Positions 43,994-56,995 of a stretch of DNA of 64,000 nucleotides are shown here, piece after piece. The stretch comes from Symsagittifera roscoffensis (taxonomy: Eukaryota > Xenacoelomorpha > Acoela > Convolutidae), in contig NC_087066.1 in the NCBI RefSeq assembly GCF_963678635.1, forward strand, positions 42,059,338-42,123,337, written 5' to 3'. A program made the position numbers and the translations under genes. How positions within the stretch are numbered: the stretch's first letter is position 1; every line of letters starts with the position of its first letter. A model generated the notes under the pieces. That model saw only the letters and a list, made by a program, of their open reading frames with translations. It did not search any database and was not told the origin of the DNA.

Positions 43994-46958
43994 GTAATCA
44001 GAAGGTCAAAAGTATCGTAGTAACCGAGGTTATAGTCAGGAGGACCTTCATCACGTATTCCAGTCCAAATCCTTGGAATTTTCTAGATTTGTAAGTGATA
44101 ATAAAAAACACAAAGACACGCAGCTCGACAAAAGAAAATTTAATATAGTAATATACTTAAGTTACAAATAAAAAACTTTATCGAAGGTTGTTTTGTCGTT
44201 TCTTGTTCCGAGCACGCAAGCAGCGTTCGCAATCTGTATTGGCAGGGCACTGCCTGTTCTGGGTTCCTCAGTGTATATGCTTAGATTAGGTTGTTAAAAA
44301 TCTTGCTCAAAAAAAACTTGTGCTGGGGTCGGTCGCACCCTTAATTTCAGAAGCTAGCGGTTGAAAAAGATACCCATCAACTTTTAAGTCTATATATTTG
44401 TCATTTCTTTGCAATTTCGCGTCATCGGCAGCCTTACCAGGGTTACAAACAGACCCGGCACTAATCCCACTAGGGGCTAAGGAGTCTACTACCGTTACAT
44501 CCCACAAAAGCAGCTAACCAACAGCCCATGGAACGAGCGTCAAACCGTCTGGTTGCTTCTGATCGGTCCCGCAGTGGTTTCGTGGTTCTAAAACAGAGGG
44601 AATCTGAGAAGAAGATAAACTCTGCTTTAATAGGGCGTTCAGGTTTGAATGCCTAGAGAATCTTCCTGCATTTTTGAGGCAAGAAAAGCCATGCCAATCA
44701 TCTTCGGGAACGTCTTTTCTGCACACGCATTTATGCCGTTTGCAAATTTTTGTGCCTACTCGAAGTCCTAATGCAATTCTGAGTAGTTGGTTCGACAGTT
44801 TCAATCTTAAATTTTTGCACGGGATATGGATCAAGCATTGGGAGCCAAATCTGTCTTGGACCGCGCTGAATCTATTTACGTCCGTTGGTCCGAGTCGAAA
44901 GATCAAGTCTGCATCTTTGCTATCAAAAATTGGCTCTGTCCAAATTTTTTGGATTTCATTTTCCGTAACCATTTCGATTTTTTCAAGCTTGATGTTTTCC
45001 TATGACCATGTTTAAGCGCATCATCATAGGTTACATCCACATGCTTCAAAACAAAAGTTTCGCTTAAGGCATTTTTCGCTCCTACTGCTGAGGCTATGAA
45101 AACGGTTAAAGCTAGTAGACGAGCGGAATAAACGCCCAAGCCACCTTTGGCTGCCAGGAGAACTGCTTGTGAAAACTGGTTATCATCCATTTTCACATTA
45201 GTGACCTTGAATACCGAATTTCTTAGTAATTTGTCGAGCGTCCCAAAAAGTCATTTTGCGAAAATCAAGGGCTAATGCGCAAAAAATATATGAGTTTTTG
45301 CACGCTAAAGCAATATTTCAAGAGGAAAAAACCATAATGGGCGTGTAGTTTGTCAATAAAGTCCGAGGCTTTTTCAAACTCCTTATTTTTTCTTCAAGCT
45401 ATTTTTCCGATAAAGTTCGCCAATTAGAGATCTTAATATGAGGAGTTCTTCTTTTGTTTTTATTTTAATTTTGGGGCACATTTTTCGAATTAGTGTTAAA
45501 AGTGAATTAAAGTGTGTACTCGTAGTCGGTAGTAAAAAACAAAGTTCGCAATTTTCATTGGTCAAGCTCAGGTGGTAAACTTGTTCCGTTTTCAGAAACT
45601 TTTAAGGTCCCGGAGTACTACCTTATAGTCGTCCGCTAAATTTCCATCGTCAAATACTAGTTGTTAACTTTTGACGCCAACTGTTTGACAAGTATCTGAA
45701 TTGTTTCCGCAAAAATGGGTGGGGCTTCAGGATCTCTGCCTTGCTGAAATCCGTCTTCTGACCTTATGATAGAGGTACCATAAAAAAATTAACTAGGTTT
45801 ACTATACGCGCAATTTGTGTATCTGTACAATTCAGAAGATTTGAAACAAAAAGATTCAGCATTGTTGCTCTATTTAGAGATTTAAAGGCATTCTAGACAA
45901 TCTAGTTTTAAAAAAACAGTGCATTTTGGATTTTCGTCGCGTTCAATTAGGTTTCGAAACGAATGTGCAGCTATTTCTGCTCCTTGTTTGGAACCGCATC
46001 CTACCTGCACGTTTCCGAAAAAAAATTGTCGCTCGGAGTGGGCCTTGCTTCCAGCGCATTTAGACGCGATACGTCTCAGCGTGTTGCCTATGGCAATCGG
46101 TGTCAACCCTCCGTCTATCTTTATGAGGGCGATAAGCTTTGCTCCAAAAAATGTCTTAGGGGTTCGGGTATTTTGCCATCTCCAATGAGGTTTATCAGCT
46201 TAGTAAGCGATTTCAGAAAACTAAGTCATGCACTGCCATTCGACTTACTATCAAGATCTTTAAAAATTCGCGGAACTATTTTATCAGGACATGCTGCTGA
46301 TCCGTTCGGAAAGGACATTATCGCTTTGTATAGGTCGAAATCAGTTACAAAAAATAATTAAAATTTTCGGATTTGGAGCTGCAAACTTGGCTCGCTGAGG
46401 GTGCTTATACAATAATTTTTGATAGTTATCAGTTGAAAAAGGAGCAATTTTGTCATCCGAAGCAGCAAGTTTTTTTCCTCCCTTTACAATTCCTTCATCG
46501 AGCTTACTACTTATTAGCTTTATTCTCTGCTCGAGGTCACTCAGAGGCGGCCTTGAAACTTGGGGATGGGGTTTGGAAGTGACACGTCCTTTGCTCGATT
46601 TTTTTTATTCATCAAGGAGCTCATGCTTGGGGTCTGTTTGCGTCCACTTCTTTTCGATTGCTCCAAAAAAAACAAGAATGACGTGAAAAAATTAGCCATT
46701 TTCTAACATCTTCTACATTGTAGACGATGTCATTTTCTTTGTCCGACAGACTTTCCGCGAAGGAACACGCGAAAATTTTGGTACTCTCTTGATAACTCGG
46801 ACATTTGAGATGGCTGTATTAACATAATTGTCTAGCACTAAATCATTACCTAATGTTGCCTTATTAACAGTTTTGAGATCAACACATAAAGGACAAAGAA
46901 ACCATTAGGTTTTCTTAAAGTCGCTAATAGAATTATTTACACAACTGATATGTTTAAA
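43994..46958 (-). mobile_element. Non-LTR element unit 2 (5' end cut off at a rearrangement)
   Basis: The endonuclease region is well kept (44514-44972 and 44307-44507 on the minus strand). It shows the CVCRKDVPEDDWHGFSC zinc motif, PDGLTLVPWAVGQLLLWD and VVDSLAPSGISAGSV. RT fragments read CAGS and NVQVGCGSKQGAEIAAH near 45.9-46.1 kb. Unlike unit 1 it has the sequence leading into the PHD finger, but this stops at 46952 (ACAACTGATATG), where 20 bp of filler and then LTR-element sequence begin. Confidence 0.8.
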
Positions 46959-46971
46959 ACAACTGATATAA

Positions 46972-48748
46972 AGAAAATATGTTTTATCTTAGGTCATATC
47001 CTCAATGTGCAGATTAATGAAAGAATTTGAAGGCTGTAGTGATGTGGTATGATGCCATTTATATTCTGCAGTGAGTCGATGTGACGTGGATAAAAGTAAT
47101 TTCGTGCATTTTGTAAATTCTGTTCGATGACACTATCTATTTTACGAACATGGCGAGATTCAATGCGGACATTGACCGGACTGTCCGGGGAGTATGTGAC
47201 ATTCGACCAGAATAGACAAAATGCAATCTCTGCAGGTTTCGAGTTTTAGCAGTGAACCTTCCGAGTTAATGATTTTGAAGGATTAACGACGTTATTCGGA
47301 TGATTAGCAGAACGGTGAAGGTCAGGATATTCCCGTATTTTAAAATTTTATTTTTTCGAAGTGATGACGTAACATTTCTGAGAAACGTCAGAAACGGCCA
47401 TTTTGGCAAGAGAGCTAAAAAGAAAGAGAACAACATTAGTTGCGATTGCAAGAAGAACGAAAATTGTGATAGAAAAACGACAACGAATCACGGAATTGAC
47501 AGAGAACGTTCCGAATTGCAACTATTGTGTCGCTACAATAGTTGCAAGGCCGTTGCGAGCAACGGTGAAGGGTGGAAGACAGCCTTCCGGGTTACGGAGA
47601 AGTCAAGTTTAACGTGCTTGATTCAGTGGATTCAAGAATCCGGAAGGGTTTCGTGACTGAAACTTTTATCCTTTTACATAAACTTTTAGCTTCCTGTCAT
47701 GTCCTGAATTGAATTTAATTAACAACTGGATTCATTTTGATAAGGATGAGAAGCTAGGAGTTGGGGGAAAGGGTTGATCCATCTTCGATGGAGATGATGA
47801 TTTTTATCTACTGAACAAAAATAATAATAATTCAATAAATAGTAATAGCCCTGTTTTTAGGAGTGACCTCGTGGTCTGGGGATACTGAGACCCAGCCATG
47901 AGCTCACTATTTCTGCATGTAATTAAGTTGATTTGAGTGTTTTGACCGAAGCCGAAAGCAGTAACGTTTTTTGTCGACCCGATGTTAGAAAAGACCACCA
48001 AAAGTACTGGCTTGGTAGAGACGGTGAAAAGCATATAAAGCTCTGTTTAGACGTTAGCCAGTCGTCTTAGGACTTAGTTTTATTTTCCGTCGATATGTAT
48101 CTTCCGGGCGATTGTTACACAACTTATCTGACAACGTGATACAATTTAATGCTTGATACAATTTAAAATTTTATACACTTTTCTGTATTGATGCAGCAAA
48201 TACTTTTGAATAGTAATTCTTCCTGTTCTTCATGGGTAATCAGAAGGTCAAAAGCATCATAGAAACCAAGTTTACAGTCAGGAGTCCCTTCATCACGTAT
48301 TCCAGTCAAAATCCTTGGAATTTTCTAGATATGGAAGAGATAAGGATAAAAGAAGACGACGTGTTGATGTCCTTTTCAATTAAAATCGATACGGGATACG
48401 TTTCTTCAATAAGAACACGCAACTCGACACGAGAAATTATAGTATACAAGTGTTACAAATAAAAAATTTCGTCGAAAGTTATTTTGTCATTTATTGTTCC
48501 GAGAACGCAAGCGGCGTTCGCAATCTGTATTGCCAGGGAGATTCTGTGTTTGAAAAAGATACCTGCTCTGGGTTCCTCAGTGCATATGTTTAGGTTCTTA
48601 CAAAGCTTCCTCAAAAAAATTAGTGCTGGCGCCGGCCGCGCCAGGAATCTCAAAAGCTAGCGGTTGAAAAAGATATCCATCATCTACAAGATATTTATAA
48701 TGGTCATTTTTTCGCTCTTCCGCTTCATCCGTACCAGGTTTACAAACA
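46972..48748 (+). repeat. duplicated segment: 3' end of giant element, third LTR, flank and unit 3' end
   Basis: This matches 39513-41288 nearly base for base: about 200 bp of the giant element's 3' UTR, a complete LTR (47173-48119), the 116-bp flank, and about 513 bp of the non-LTR unit's 3' part. The left junction carries filler that repeats the neighbouring word ACAACTGATAT (46941-46951, again 46959-46969). The right junction (near 48748) passes into the RT region at a shared ACAAA. Confidence 0.85.
47173..48119 (+). repeat. third LTR copy of the giant element
   Basis: It is 947 bp with the same ends, hairpins and TATA box (48034). It is flanked on both sides by the same sequence as the 3' LTR, so it is a duplicated 3' LTR and not a solo LTR from a separate insertion. 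At some sites it agrees with the 5' LTR (AATGCAATCTCTGCAGGTTTCG) against the 3' LTR. Confidence 0.9.
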
Positions 48749-50465
48749 AAGTTCGCAATTTTCAGTGGTCAAGCTCAGGTGGTAAACTTGTTCCGTTTTC
48801 AGAAACTTTTAAGGTCCCGGAGTACTACCTTATAGTCGTCCGCTAAACTTCCATCGTCAAATACTAATTATTAACTTTTGACGCCAACTGTTTGACAAGT
48901 ATCTGAATTGTTTCCGCAAAAATGGGTGGGGCTTCAGGATCTCTGCCTTGCTGAAATCCGTCTTCTGACCTTATGATAGAGGTACCATAAAAAAAGTAAC
49001 TAGGTTTACTATACGCGCAATTTGTGTATCTGTACAATTCAGAAGATTTGAAACAAAAAGATTCAGCATTGTTGCTCTATTTAGAGATTTAAAGGCATTC
49101 TAGACAATCTAGTTTTAAAAAAAAAGTGCATTTTGGATTGTCGTCGCGTTCAATTAGGTTTCGAAACGAATGTGCAGCTATTTATGCTCCTTGTTTGGAA
49201 CCGCATCCTACCTGCACGTTTCCGAAAAAATTTTGTCGCTCGGAGAGGGCCTTGCTTCAGCGCATTTAGACGCGATACGTCTCAGCGTGTTGCCTATGGC
49301 AATCGGTGTCAACCCTCCGTCTATCTTTATGAGGCCGATAAGCTTTGCTCCAAAAAATGTCTTAGGGGTTCGGGTATTTTGCCATCTCCAATGAGGTTTA
49401 TCAGCTTAGTAAGCGATTTCAGAAAACTAAGTCATGCACTGCCATTCGACTTACTATCAAGATCTTGAAAAATTCAGGGAACTAATTTATCAGGACATGC
49501 TGCTGATCCGTTCGGAAAGGACATTATCGCTTTGTATAGGTCGAAATCAATTACAAAAAATAAATAAATTTTTTGGATTTGGAGCTGCAAATTTGGCTCG
49601 CTGAGGGTGCTTATACAATAGTTTTTGATAGTTATCAGTTGAAAAAGGAGCAATTTTGTCATCCGAAGCAGCAAGTTTTTATCCTCCCTTTACAATTCCT
49701 TCATCGAGCTTACTTCTTATTAGCTTTATTCTCTGCTCGAGGTCACTCAGAGGCGGGCTTGAAACTTGGGGATGGGGTTTGGAAGTGACACGTCCTTTGC
49801 TCGATTTTTTTTTATTCATCAAGGAGCTCATGCTTGGGGTCTGTTTGCGTCCACTTTTTTTCGGTTGCTCCAAAAAAAACAAGAATGACGTTAAAAAATT
49901 AGCCATTTTCTAACATCTTCTACATTGTAGACGATGTCATTAATTTTGTCCGATAGACTTTGCGCGAAGGGAACACGCGAAACTTTTGGTAATCTCTTGA
50001 GGTTTTAAAGCAATCTTTGATTGTACACTCTTTGCTGTTTTTCCCCATCTTGACGCATCATAAAGGTAAAAAAAAGGATTTTGACTGGACTTTAGGGGAC
50101 TGAACTCGCCCATAATAAGCGATTAACGGGAATTTTATAAATCAGCAAATAAAAAAAGACAATTAAATTTTTACAAAAATCAAAAATAAGGAACAATCTC
50201 ACCCGAGCTCAGTAGGTTCAGCGGTGCATCACCAGAATCTTAAAGCCAGTTCCAGTTTCCCACCTCCCCACAGAAAGCCACTTGACAGACCTGTCACTAA
50301 AATCCTTCAGAGGGCGCTCCACAAACAGGCACAAACACCAAATATAACAAATCTATTTAATAAGTTTATCACAAAAATTAGGCTTCTTGCTCTAATTCAA
50401 TTCCATCATCTTCTAAATTGAAGATTCTTTCTTTCTTTTTCTTTACTGCTTTTTTTCAGAGAAAC
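48236..50465 (-). mobile_element. Non-LTR element unit 3 (internal deletion)
   Basis: It keeps the 3' end (48236-48748, like unit 1) and the RT half (48749-50047). About 1.1 kb between them is missing compared with unit 4, including the whole zinc motif and endonuclease. The breakpoint shares ACAAA with both parents, which fits a microhomology-mediated deletion. The PHD finger is also missing. From 49100 rightward it is nearly identical to units 4 and 5. Confidence 0.8.
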
Positions 50466-53400
50466 GTAATCAGAAGGTCAAAAGTATCGTAGTAACCGAG
50501 GTTATAGTCAGGAGGACCTTCATCACGTATTCCAGTCCAAATCCTTGGAATTTTCTAGATTTGTAAGTGATAATAAAAAACACAAAGACACGCAGCTCGA
50601 CAAAAGAAAATTTAATATAGTAATATACTTAAGTTACAAATAAAAAACTTTATCGAAGGTTGTTTTGTCGTTTCTTGTTCCGAGCACGCAAGCAGCGTTC
50701 GCAATCTGTATTGGCAGGGCACTGCCTGTTCTGGGTTCCTCAGTGTATATGCTTAGATTAGGTTGTTAAAAATCTTGCTCAAAAAAAACTTGTGCTGGGG
50801 TCGGTCGCACCCTTAATTTCAGAAGCTAGTGGTTGAAAAAGATACCCATCAACTTTTAAGTCTATATATTTGTCATTTCTTTGCAATTTCGCTTCATCGG
50901 CAGCCTTACCAGGGTTACAAACAGACCCGGCACTAATCCCACTAGGGGCTAAGGAGTCTACTACCGTTACATCCCACAAAAGCAGCTAACCAACAGCCCA
51001 TGGAACGAGCGTCAAACCGTCTGGTTGCTTCTGATCGGTCCCGTAGTGGTTTCGTGGTTCTAAAACAGAGGGAATCTGAGAAGAAGATAAACTCTGCTTT
51101 AATAGGGCGTTCAGGTTTGAATGCCTAGAGAATCTTCCTGCACTTTTGAGGCAAGAAAAGCCATGCCAATCATCTTCGGGAACGTCTTATCTGCACACGC
51201 ATTTATGCCGTTTGCAAATTTTTGTGCCTACTCGAAGTCCTAATGCAATTCTGAGTAGTTGGTTCGACAGTTTCAATCTTAAATTTTTGCACGGGATATG
51301 GATCAAGCATTGGGAGCCAAATCTGTCTTGGACCGCGCTGAATCTATTTACGTCCGTTGGTCCGAGTCGAAAGATCAAGTCTGCATCTTTGCTATCAAAA
51401 ATTGGCTCTGTCCAAATTTTTTGGATTTCATTTTCCGTAACCATTTCGATTTTTTCAAGCTTGATGTTTTCCTATGACCATGTTTAAGCGCATCATCATA
51501 GGTTCCATCCACATGCTTCAAAACAAAAGTTTCACTTAAGGCATTTTTCGCTCCTACTGCTGAGGCTATGAAAACGGTTAAAGCTAGTAGACGAGCGGAA
51601 TAAACGCCCAAGCCACCTTTGGCTGCCAGGAGAACTGCTTGTGAAAACTGGTTATCATCCATTTTCACATTAGTGACCTTGAATACCGAATTTCTTAGTA
51701 ATTTGTCGAGCGTCCCAAAAAGTCATTTTGCGAAAATCAAGGGCTAATGCACAAAAATGTATGAGTTTTTGCACGCTAAAGCAACATTTCAAGAGGAAAA
51801 AACCATAATGGGCGTGTAGTTTGTCAATAAAGTCCGAGGCTTTTTCAAACTCCTTATTTTTTCTTCAAGCTATTTTTCCGATAAAGTTCGCCAATTAGAG
51901 ATCCTAATATGAGGAGTTCTTCTTTTGTTTTTATTTTAATTTTGGGGCACATTTTTCGAATTAGTGTTAAAAGTGAATTAAAGTGTGTACTCGTAGTCGG
52001 TAGTAAAAAACAAAGTTCGCAATTTTCAGTGGTCAAGCTCAGGTGGTAAACTTGTTTCCGTTTTCAGAAACTTTTAAGGTCCCGGAGTACTACCTTATAG
52101 TCGTCCGCTAAACTTCCATCGTCAAATACTAATTGTTAACTTTTGACGCCAACTGTTTGACAAGTATCTGAATTGTTTCCGCAAAAATGGGTGGGGCTTC
52201 AGGATCTCTGCCTTGCTGAAATCCGTCTTCTGACCTTATGATAGAGGTACCATAAAAAAAGTAACTAGGTTTACTATACGCGCAATTTGTGTATCTGTAC
52301 AATTCAGAAGATTTGAAACAAAAAGATTCAGCATTGTTGCTCTATTTAGAGATTTAAAGGCATTCTAGACAATCTAGTTTTAAAAAAAAAGTGCATTTTG
52401 GATTGTCGTCGCGTTCAATTAGGTTTCGAAACGAATGTGCAGCTATTTCTGCTCCTTGTTTGGAACCGCATCCTACCTGCACGTTTCCGAAAAAATTTTG
52501 TCGCTCGGAGAGGGCCTTGCTTCAGCGCATTTAGACGCGATACGTCTCAGCGTGTTGCCTATGGCAATCGGTGTCAACCCTCCGTCTATCTTTATGAGGC
52601 CGATAAGCTTTGCTCCAAAAAATGTCTTAGGGGTTCGGGTATTTTGCCATCTCCAATGAGGTTTATCAGCTTAGTAAGCGATTTCAGAAAACTAAGTCAT
52701 GCACTGCCATTCGACTTACTATCAAGATCTTGAAAAATTCAGGGAACTAATTTATCAGGACATGCTGCTGATCCGTTCGGAAAGGACATTATCGCTTTGT
52801 ATAGGTCGAAATCAATTACAAAAAATAAATAAATTTTTTGGATTTGGAGCTGCAAATTTGGCTCGCTGAGGGTGCTTATACAATAGTTTTTGATAGTTAT
52901 CAGTTGAAAAAGGAGCAATTTTGTCATCCGAAGCAGCAAGTTTTTATCCTCCCTTTACAATTCCTTCATCGAGCTTACTTCTTATTAGCTTTATTCTCTG
53001 CTCGAGGTCACTCAGAGGCGGGCTTGAAACTTGGGGATGGGGTTTGGATGTGACACGTCCTTTGCTCAATTTTTTTTTATTCATCAAGGAGCTCATGCTT
53101 GGGGTCTGTTTGCGTCCACTTTTTTTCGGTTGCTCCAAAAAAAACAAGAATGACGTTAAAAAATTAGCCATTTTCTAACATCTTCTACATTGTAGACGAT
53201 GTCATTAACTTTGTCCGATAGACTTTGCGCGAAGGGAACACGCGAAACTTTTGGTAATCTCTTGAGGTTTTAAAGCAATCTTTGATTGTACACTCTTTGC
53301 TGTTTTTCCCCATCTTGACGCATCATAAAGGTAAAAAAAAGGATTTTGACTGGACTTTAGGGGACTGAACTCGCCCATAATAAGCGATTAACGGGAATTT

Positions 53401-53730
53401 TATAAATCAGCAAATAAAAAAAGACAATTAAATTTTTACAAAAATCAAAAATAAGGAACAATCTCACCCGAGCTCAGTAGGTTCAGCGGTGCATCACCAG
53501 AATCTTAAAGCCAGTTCCAGTTTCCCACCTCCCCACAGAAAGCCACTTGACAGACCTGTCACTAAAATCCTTCAGAGGGCGCTCCACAAACAGGCACAAA
53601 CACCAAATATAACAAATCTATTTAATAAGTTTATCACAAAAATTAGGCTTCTTGCTCTAATTCAATTCCATCATCTTCTAAATTGAAGATTCTTTCTTTC
53701 TTTTTCTTTACTGCTTTTTTTCAGAGAAAC
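50466..53730 (-). mobile_element. Non-LTR element unit 4 (3265-bp tandem unit)
   Basis: The minus-strand coding remnants in order are an N-terminus without PHD (ATG near 53313), FPNGSAACPDKLVP, an RT fragment, KMDDNQFSQAVLLAAKGGLG (51375-51668), NLRLKLSNQLLRIALGLRVG with a stop in the zinc motif (CVCR then TAA), and LLLWDVTVVDSLAPSG near 50970. A stop or shift in every part makes it non-functional. Its spacer (about 53330-53730) carries CAGAGGGCGCTCCACAAACA. Confidence 0.85.
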
Positions 53731-56700
53731 GTAATCAGAAGGTCAAAAGTATCGTAGTAACCGAGGTTATAGTCAGGAGGACCTTCATCACGTATTCCAG
53801 TCCAAATCCTTGGAATTTTCTAGATTTGTAAGTGATAATAAAAAACACAAAGACACGCAGCTCGACAAAAGAAAATTTAATATAGTAATATACTTAAGTT
53901 ACAAATAAAAAACTTTATCGAAGGTTGTTTTGTCGTTTCTTGTTCCGAGCACGCAAGCAGCGTTCGCAATCTGTATTGGCAGGGCACTGCCTGTTCTGGG
54001 TTCCTCAGTGTATATGCTTAGATTAGGTTGTTAAAAATCTTGCTCAAAAAAAACTTGTGCTGGGGTCGGTCGCACCCTTAATTTCAGAAGCTAGTGGTTG
54101 AAAAAGATACCCATCAACTTTTAAGTCTATATATTTGTCATTTCTTTGCAATTTCGCTTCATCGGCAGCCTTACCAGGGTTACAAACAGACCCGGCACTA
54201 ATCCCACTAGGGGCTAAGGAGTCTACTACCGTTACATCCCACAAAAGCAGCTAACCAACAGCCCATGGAACGAGCGTCAAACCGTCTGGTTGCTTCTGAT
54301 CGGTCCCGTAGTGGTTTCGTGGTTCTAAAACAGAGGGAATCTGAGAAGAAGATAAACTCTGCTTTAATAGGGCGTTCAGGTTTGAATGCCTAGAGAATCT
54401 TCCTGCACTTTTGAGGCAAGAAAAGCCATGCCAATCATCTTCGGGAACGTCTTATCTGCACACGCATTTATGCCGTTTGCAAATTTTTGTGCCTACTCGA
54501 AGTCCTAATGCAATTCTGAGTAGTTGGTTCGACAGTTTCAATCTTAAATTTTTGCACGGGATATGGATCAAGCATTGGGAGCCAAATCTGTCTTGGACCG
54601 CGCTGAATCTATTTACGTCCGTTGGTCCGAGTCGAAAGATCAAGTCTGCATCTTTGCTATCAAAAATTGGCTCTGTCCAAATTTTTTGGATTTCATTTTC
54701 CGTAACCATTTCGATTTTTTCAAGCTTGATGTTTTCCTATGACCATGTTTAAGCGCATCATCATAGGTTCCATCCACATGCTTCAAAACAAAAGTTTCAC
54801 TTAAGGCATTTTTCGCTCCTACTGCTGAGGCTATGAAAACGGTTAAAGCTAGTAGACGAGCGGAATAAACGCCCAAGCCACCTTTGGCTGCCAGGAGAAC
54901 TGCTTTTGAAAACTGGTTATCATCCATTTTCACATTAGTGACCTTGAATACCGAATTTCTTAGTAATTTGTCGAGCGTCCCAAAAAGTCATTTTGCGAAA
55001 ATCAAGGGCTAATGCACAAAAATGTATGAGTTTTTGCACGCTAAAGCAACATTTCAAGAGGAAAAAACCATAATGGGCGTGTAGTTTGTCAATAAAGTCC
55101 GAGGCTTTTTCAAACTCCTTATTTTTTCTTCAAGCTATTTTTCCGATAAAGTTCGCCAATTAGAGATCCTAATATGAGGAGTTCTTCTTTTGTTTTTATT
55201 TTAATTTTGGGGCACATTTTTCGAATTAGTGTTAAAAGTGAATTAAAGTGTGTACTCGTAGTCGGTAGTAAAAAACAAAGTTCGCAATTTTCAGTGGTCA
55301 AGCTCAGGAGGTAAACTTGTTTCCGTTTTCAGAAACTTTTAAGGTCCCGGAGTACTACCTTATAGTCGTCCGCTAAACTTCCATCGTCAAATACTAATTG
55401 TTAACTTTTGACGCCAACTGTTTGACAAGTATCTGAATTGTTTCCGCAAAAATGGGTGGGGCTTCAGGATCTCTGCCTTGCTGAAATCCGTCTTCTGACC
55501 TTATGATAGAGGTACCATAAAAAAAGTAACTAGGTTTACTATACGCGCAATTTGTGTATCTGTACAATTCAGAAGATTTGAAACAAAAAGATTCAGCATT
55601 GTTGCTCTATTTAGAGATTTAAAGGCATTCTAGACAATCTAGTTTTAAAAAAAAAGTGCATTTTGGATTGTCGTCGCGTTCAATTAGGTTTCGAAACGAA
55701 TGTGCAGCTATTTCTGCTCCTTGTTTGGAACCGCATCCTACCTGCACGTTTCCGAAAAAATTTTGTCGCTCGGAGAGGGCCTTGCTTCAGCGCATTTAGA
55801 CGCGATACGTCTCAGCGTGTTGCCTATGGCAATCGGTGTCAACCCTCCGTCTATCTTTATGAGGCCGATAAGCTTTGCTCCAAAAAATGTCTTAGGGGTT
55901 CGGGTATTTTGCCATCTCCAATGAGGTTTATCAGCTTAGTAAGCGATTTCAGAAAACTAAGTCATGCACTGCCATTCGACTTACTATCAAGATCTTGAAA
56001 AATTCAGGGAACTAATTTATCAGGACATGCTGCTGATCCGTTCGGAAAGGACATTATCGCTTTGTATAGGTCGAAATCAATTACAAAAAATAAATAAATT
56101 TTTTGGATTTGGAGCTGCAAATTTGGCTCGCTGAGGGTGCTTATACAATAGTTTTTGATAGTTATCAGTTGAAAAAGGAGCAATTTTGTCATCCGAAGCA
56201 GCAAGTTTTTATCCTCCCTTTACAATTCCTTCATCGAGCTTACTTCTTATTAGCTTTATTCTCTGCTCGAGGTCACTCAGAGGCGGGCTTGAAACTTGGG
56301 GATGGGGTTTGGATGTGACACGTCCTTTGCTCGATTTTTTTTTATTCATCAAGGAGCTCATGCTTGGGGTCTGTTTGCGTCCACTTTTTTTCGGTTGCTC
56401 CAAAAAAAACAAGAATGACGTTAAAAAATTAGCCATTTTCTAACATCTTCTACATTGTAGACGATGTCATTAACTTTGTCCGATAGACTTTGCGCGAAGG
56501 GAACACGCGAAACTTTTGGTAATCTCTTGAGGTTTTAAAGCAATCTTTGATTGTACACTCTTTGCTGTTTTTCCCCATCTTGACGCATCATAAAGGTAAA
56601 AAAAAGGATTTTGACTGGACTTTAGGGGACTGAACTCGCCCATAATAAGCGATTAACGGGAATTTTATAAATCAGCAAATAAAAAAAGACAATTAAATTT

Positions 56701-56995
56701 TTACAAAAATCAAAAATAAGGAACAATCTCACCCGAGCTCAGTAGGTTCAGCGGTGCATCACCAGAATCTTAAAGCCAGTTCCAGTTTCCCACCTCCCCA
56801 CAGAAAGCCACTTGACAGACCTGTCACTAAAATCCTTCAGAGGGCGCTCCACAAACAGGCACAAACACCAAATATAACAAATCTATTTAATAAGTTTATC
56901 ACAAAAATTAGGCTTCTTGCTCTAATTCAATTCCATCATCTTCTAAATTGAAGATTCTTTCTTTCTTTTTCTTTACTGCTTTTTTTCAGAGAAAC
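53731..56995 (-). mobile_element. Non-LTR element unit 5 (3265-bp tandem unit)
   Basis: Nearly identical to unit 4. The few differences I see include GCTTTTGAAAACTGG (54904) for GCTTGTGAAAACTGG and CAGGAGGTAAAC for CAGGTGGTAAAC. It has the same defects as unit 4, so it was copied after they arose. Confidence 0.85.

Noticed and set aside
47173-48119. Solo LTR from an independent insertion.
   Set aside because: Both flanks are copies of the flanks of the 3' LTR at 39713-40659, so it arose by duplication.
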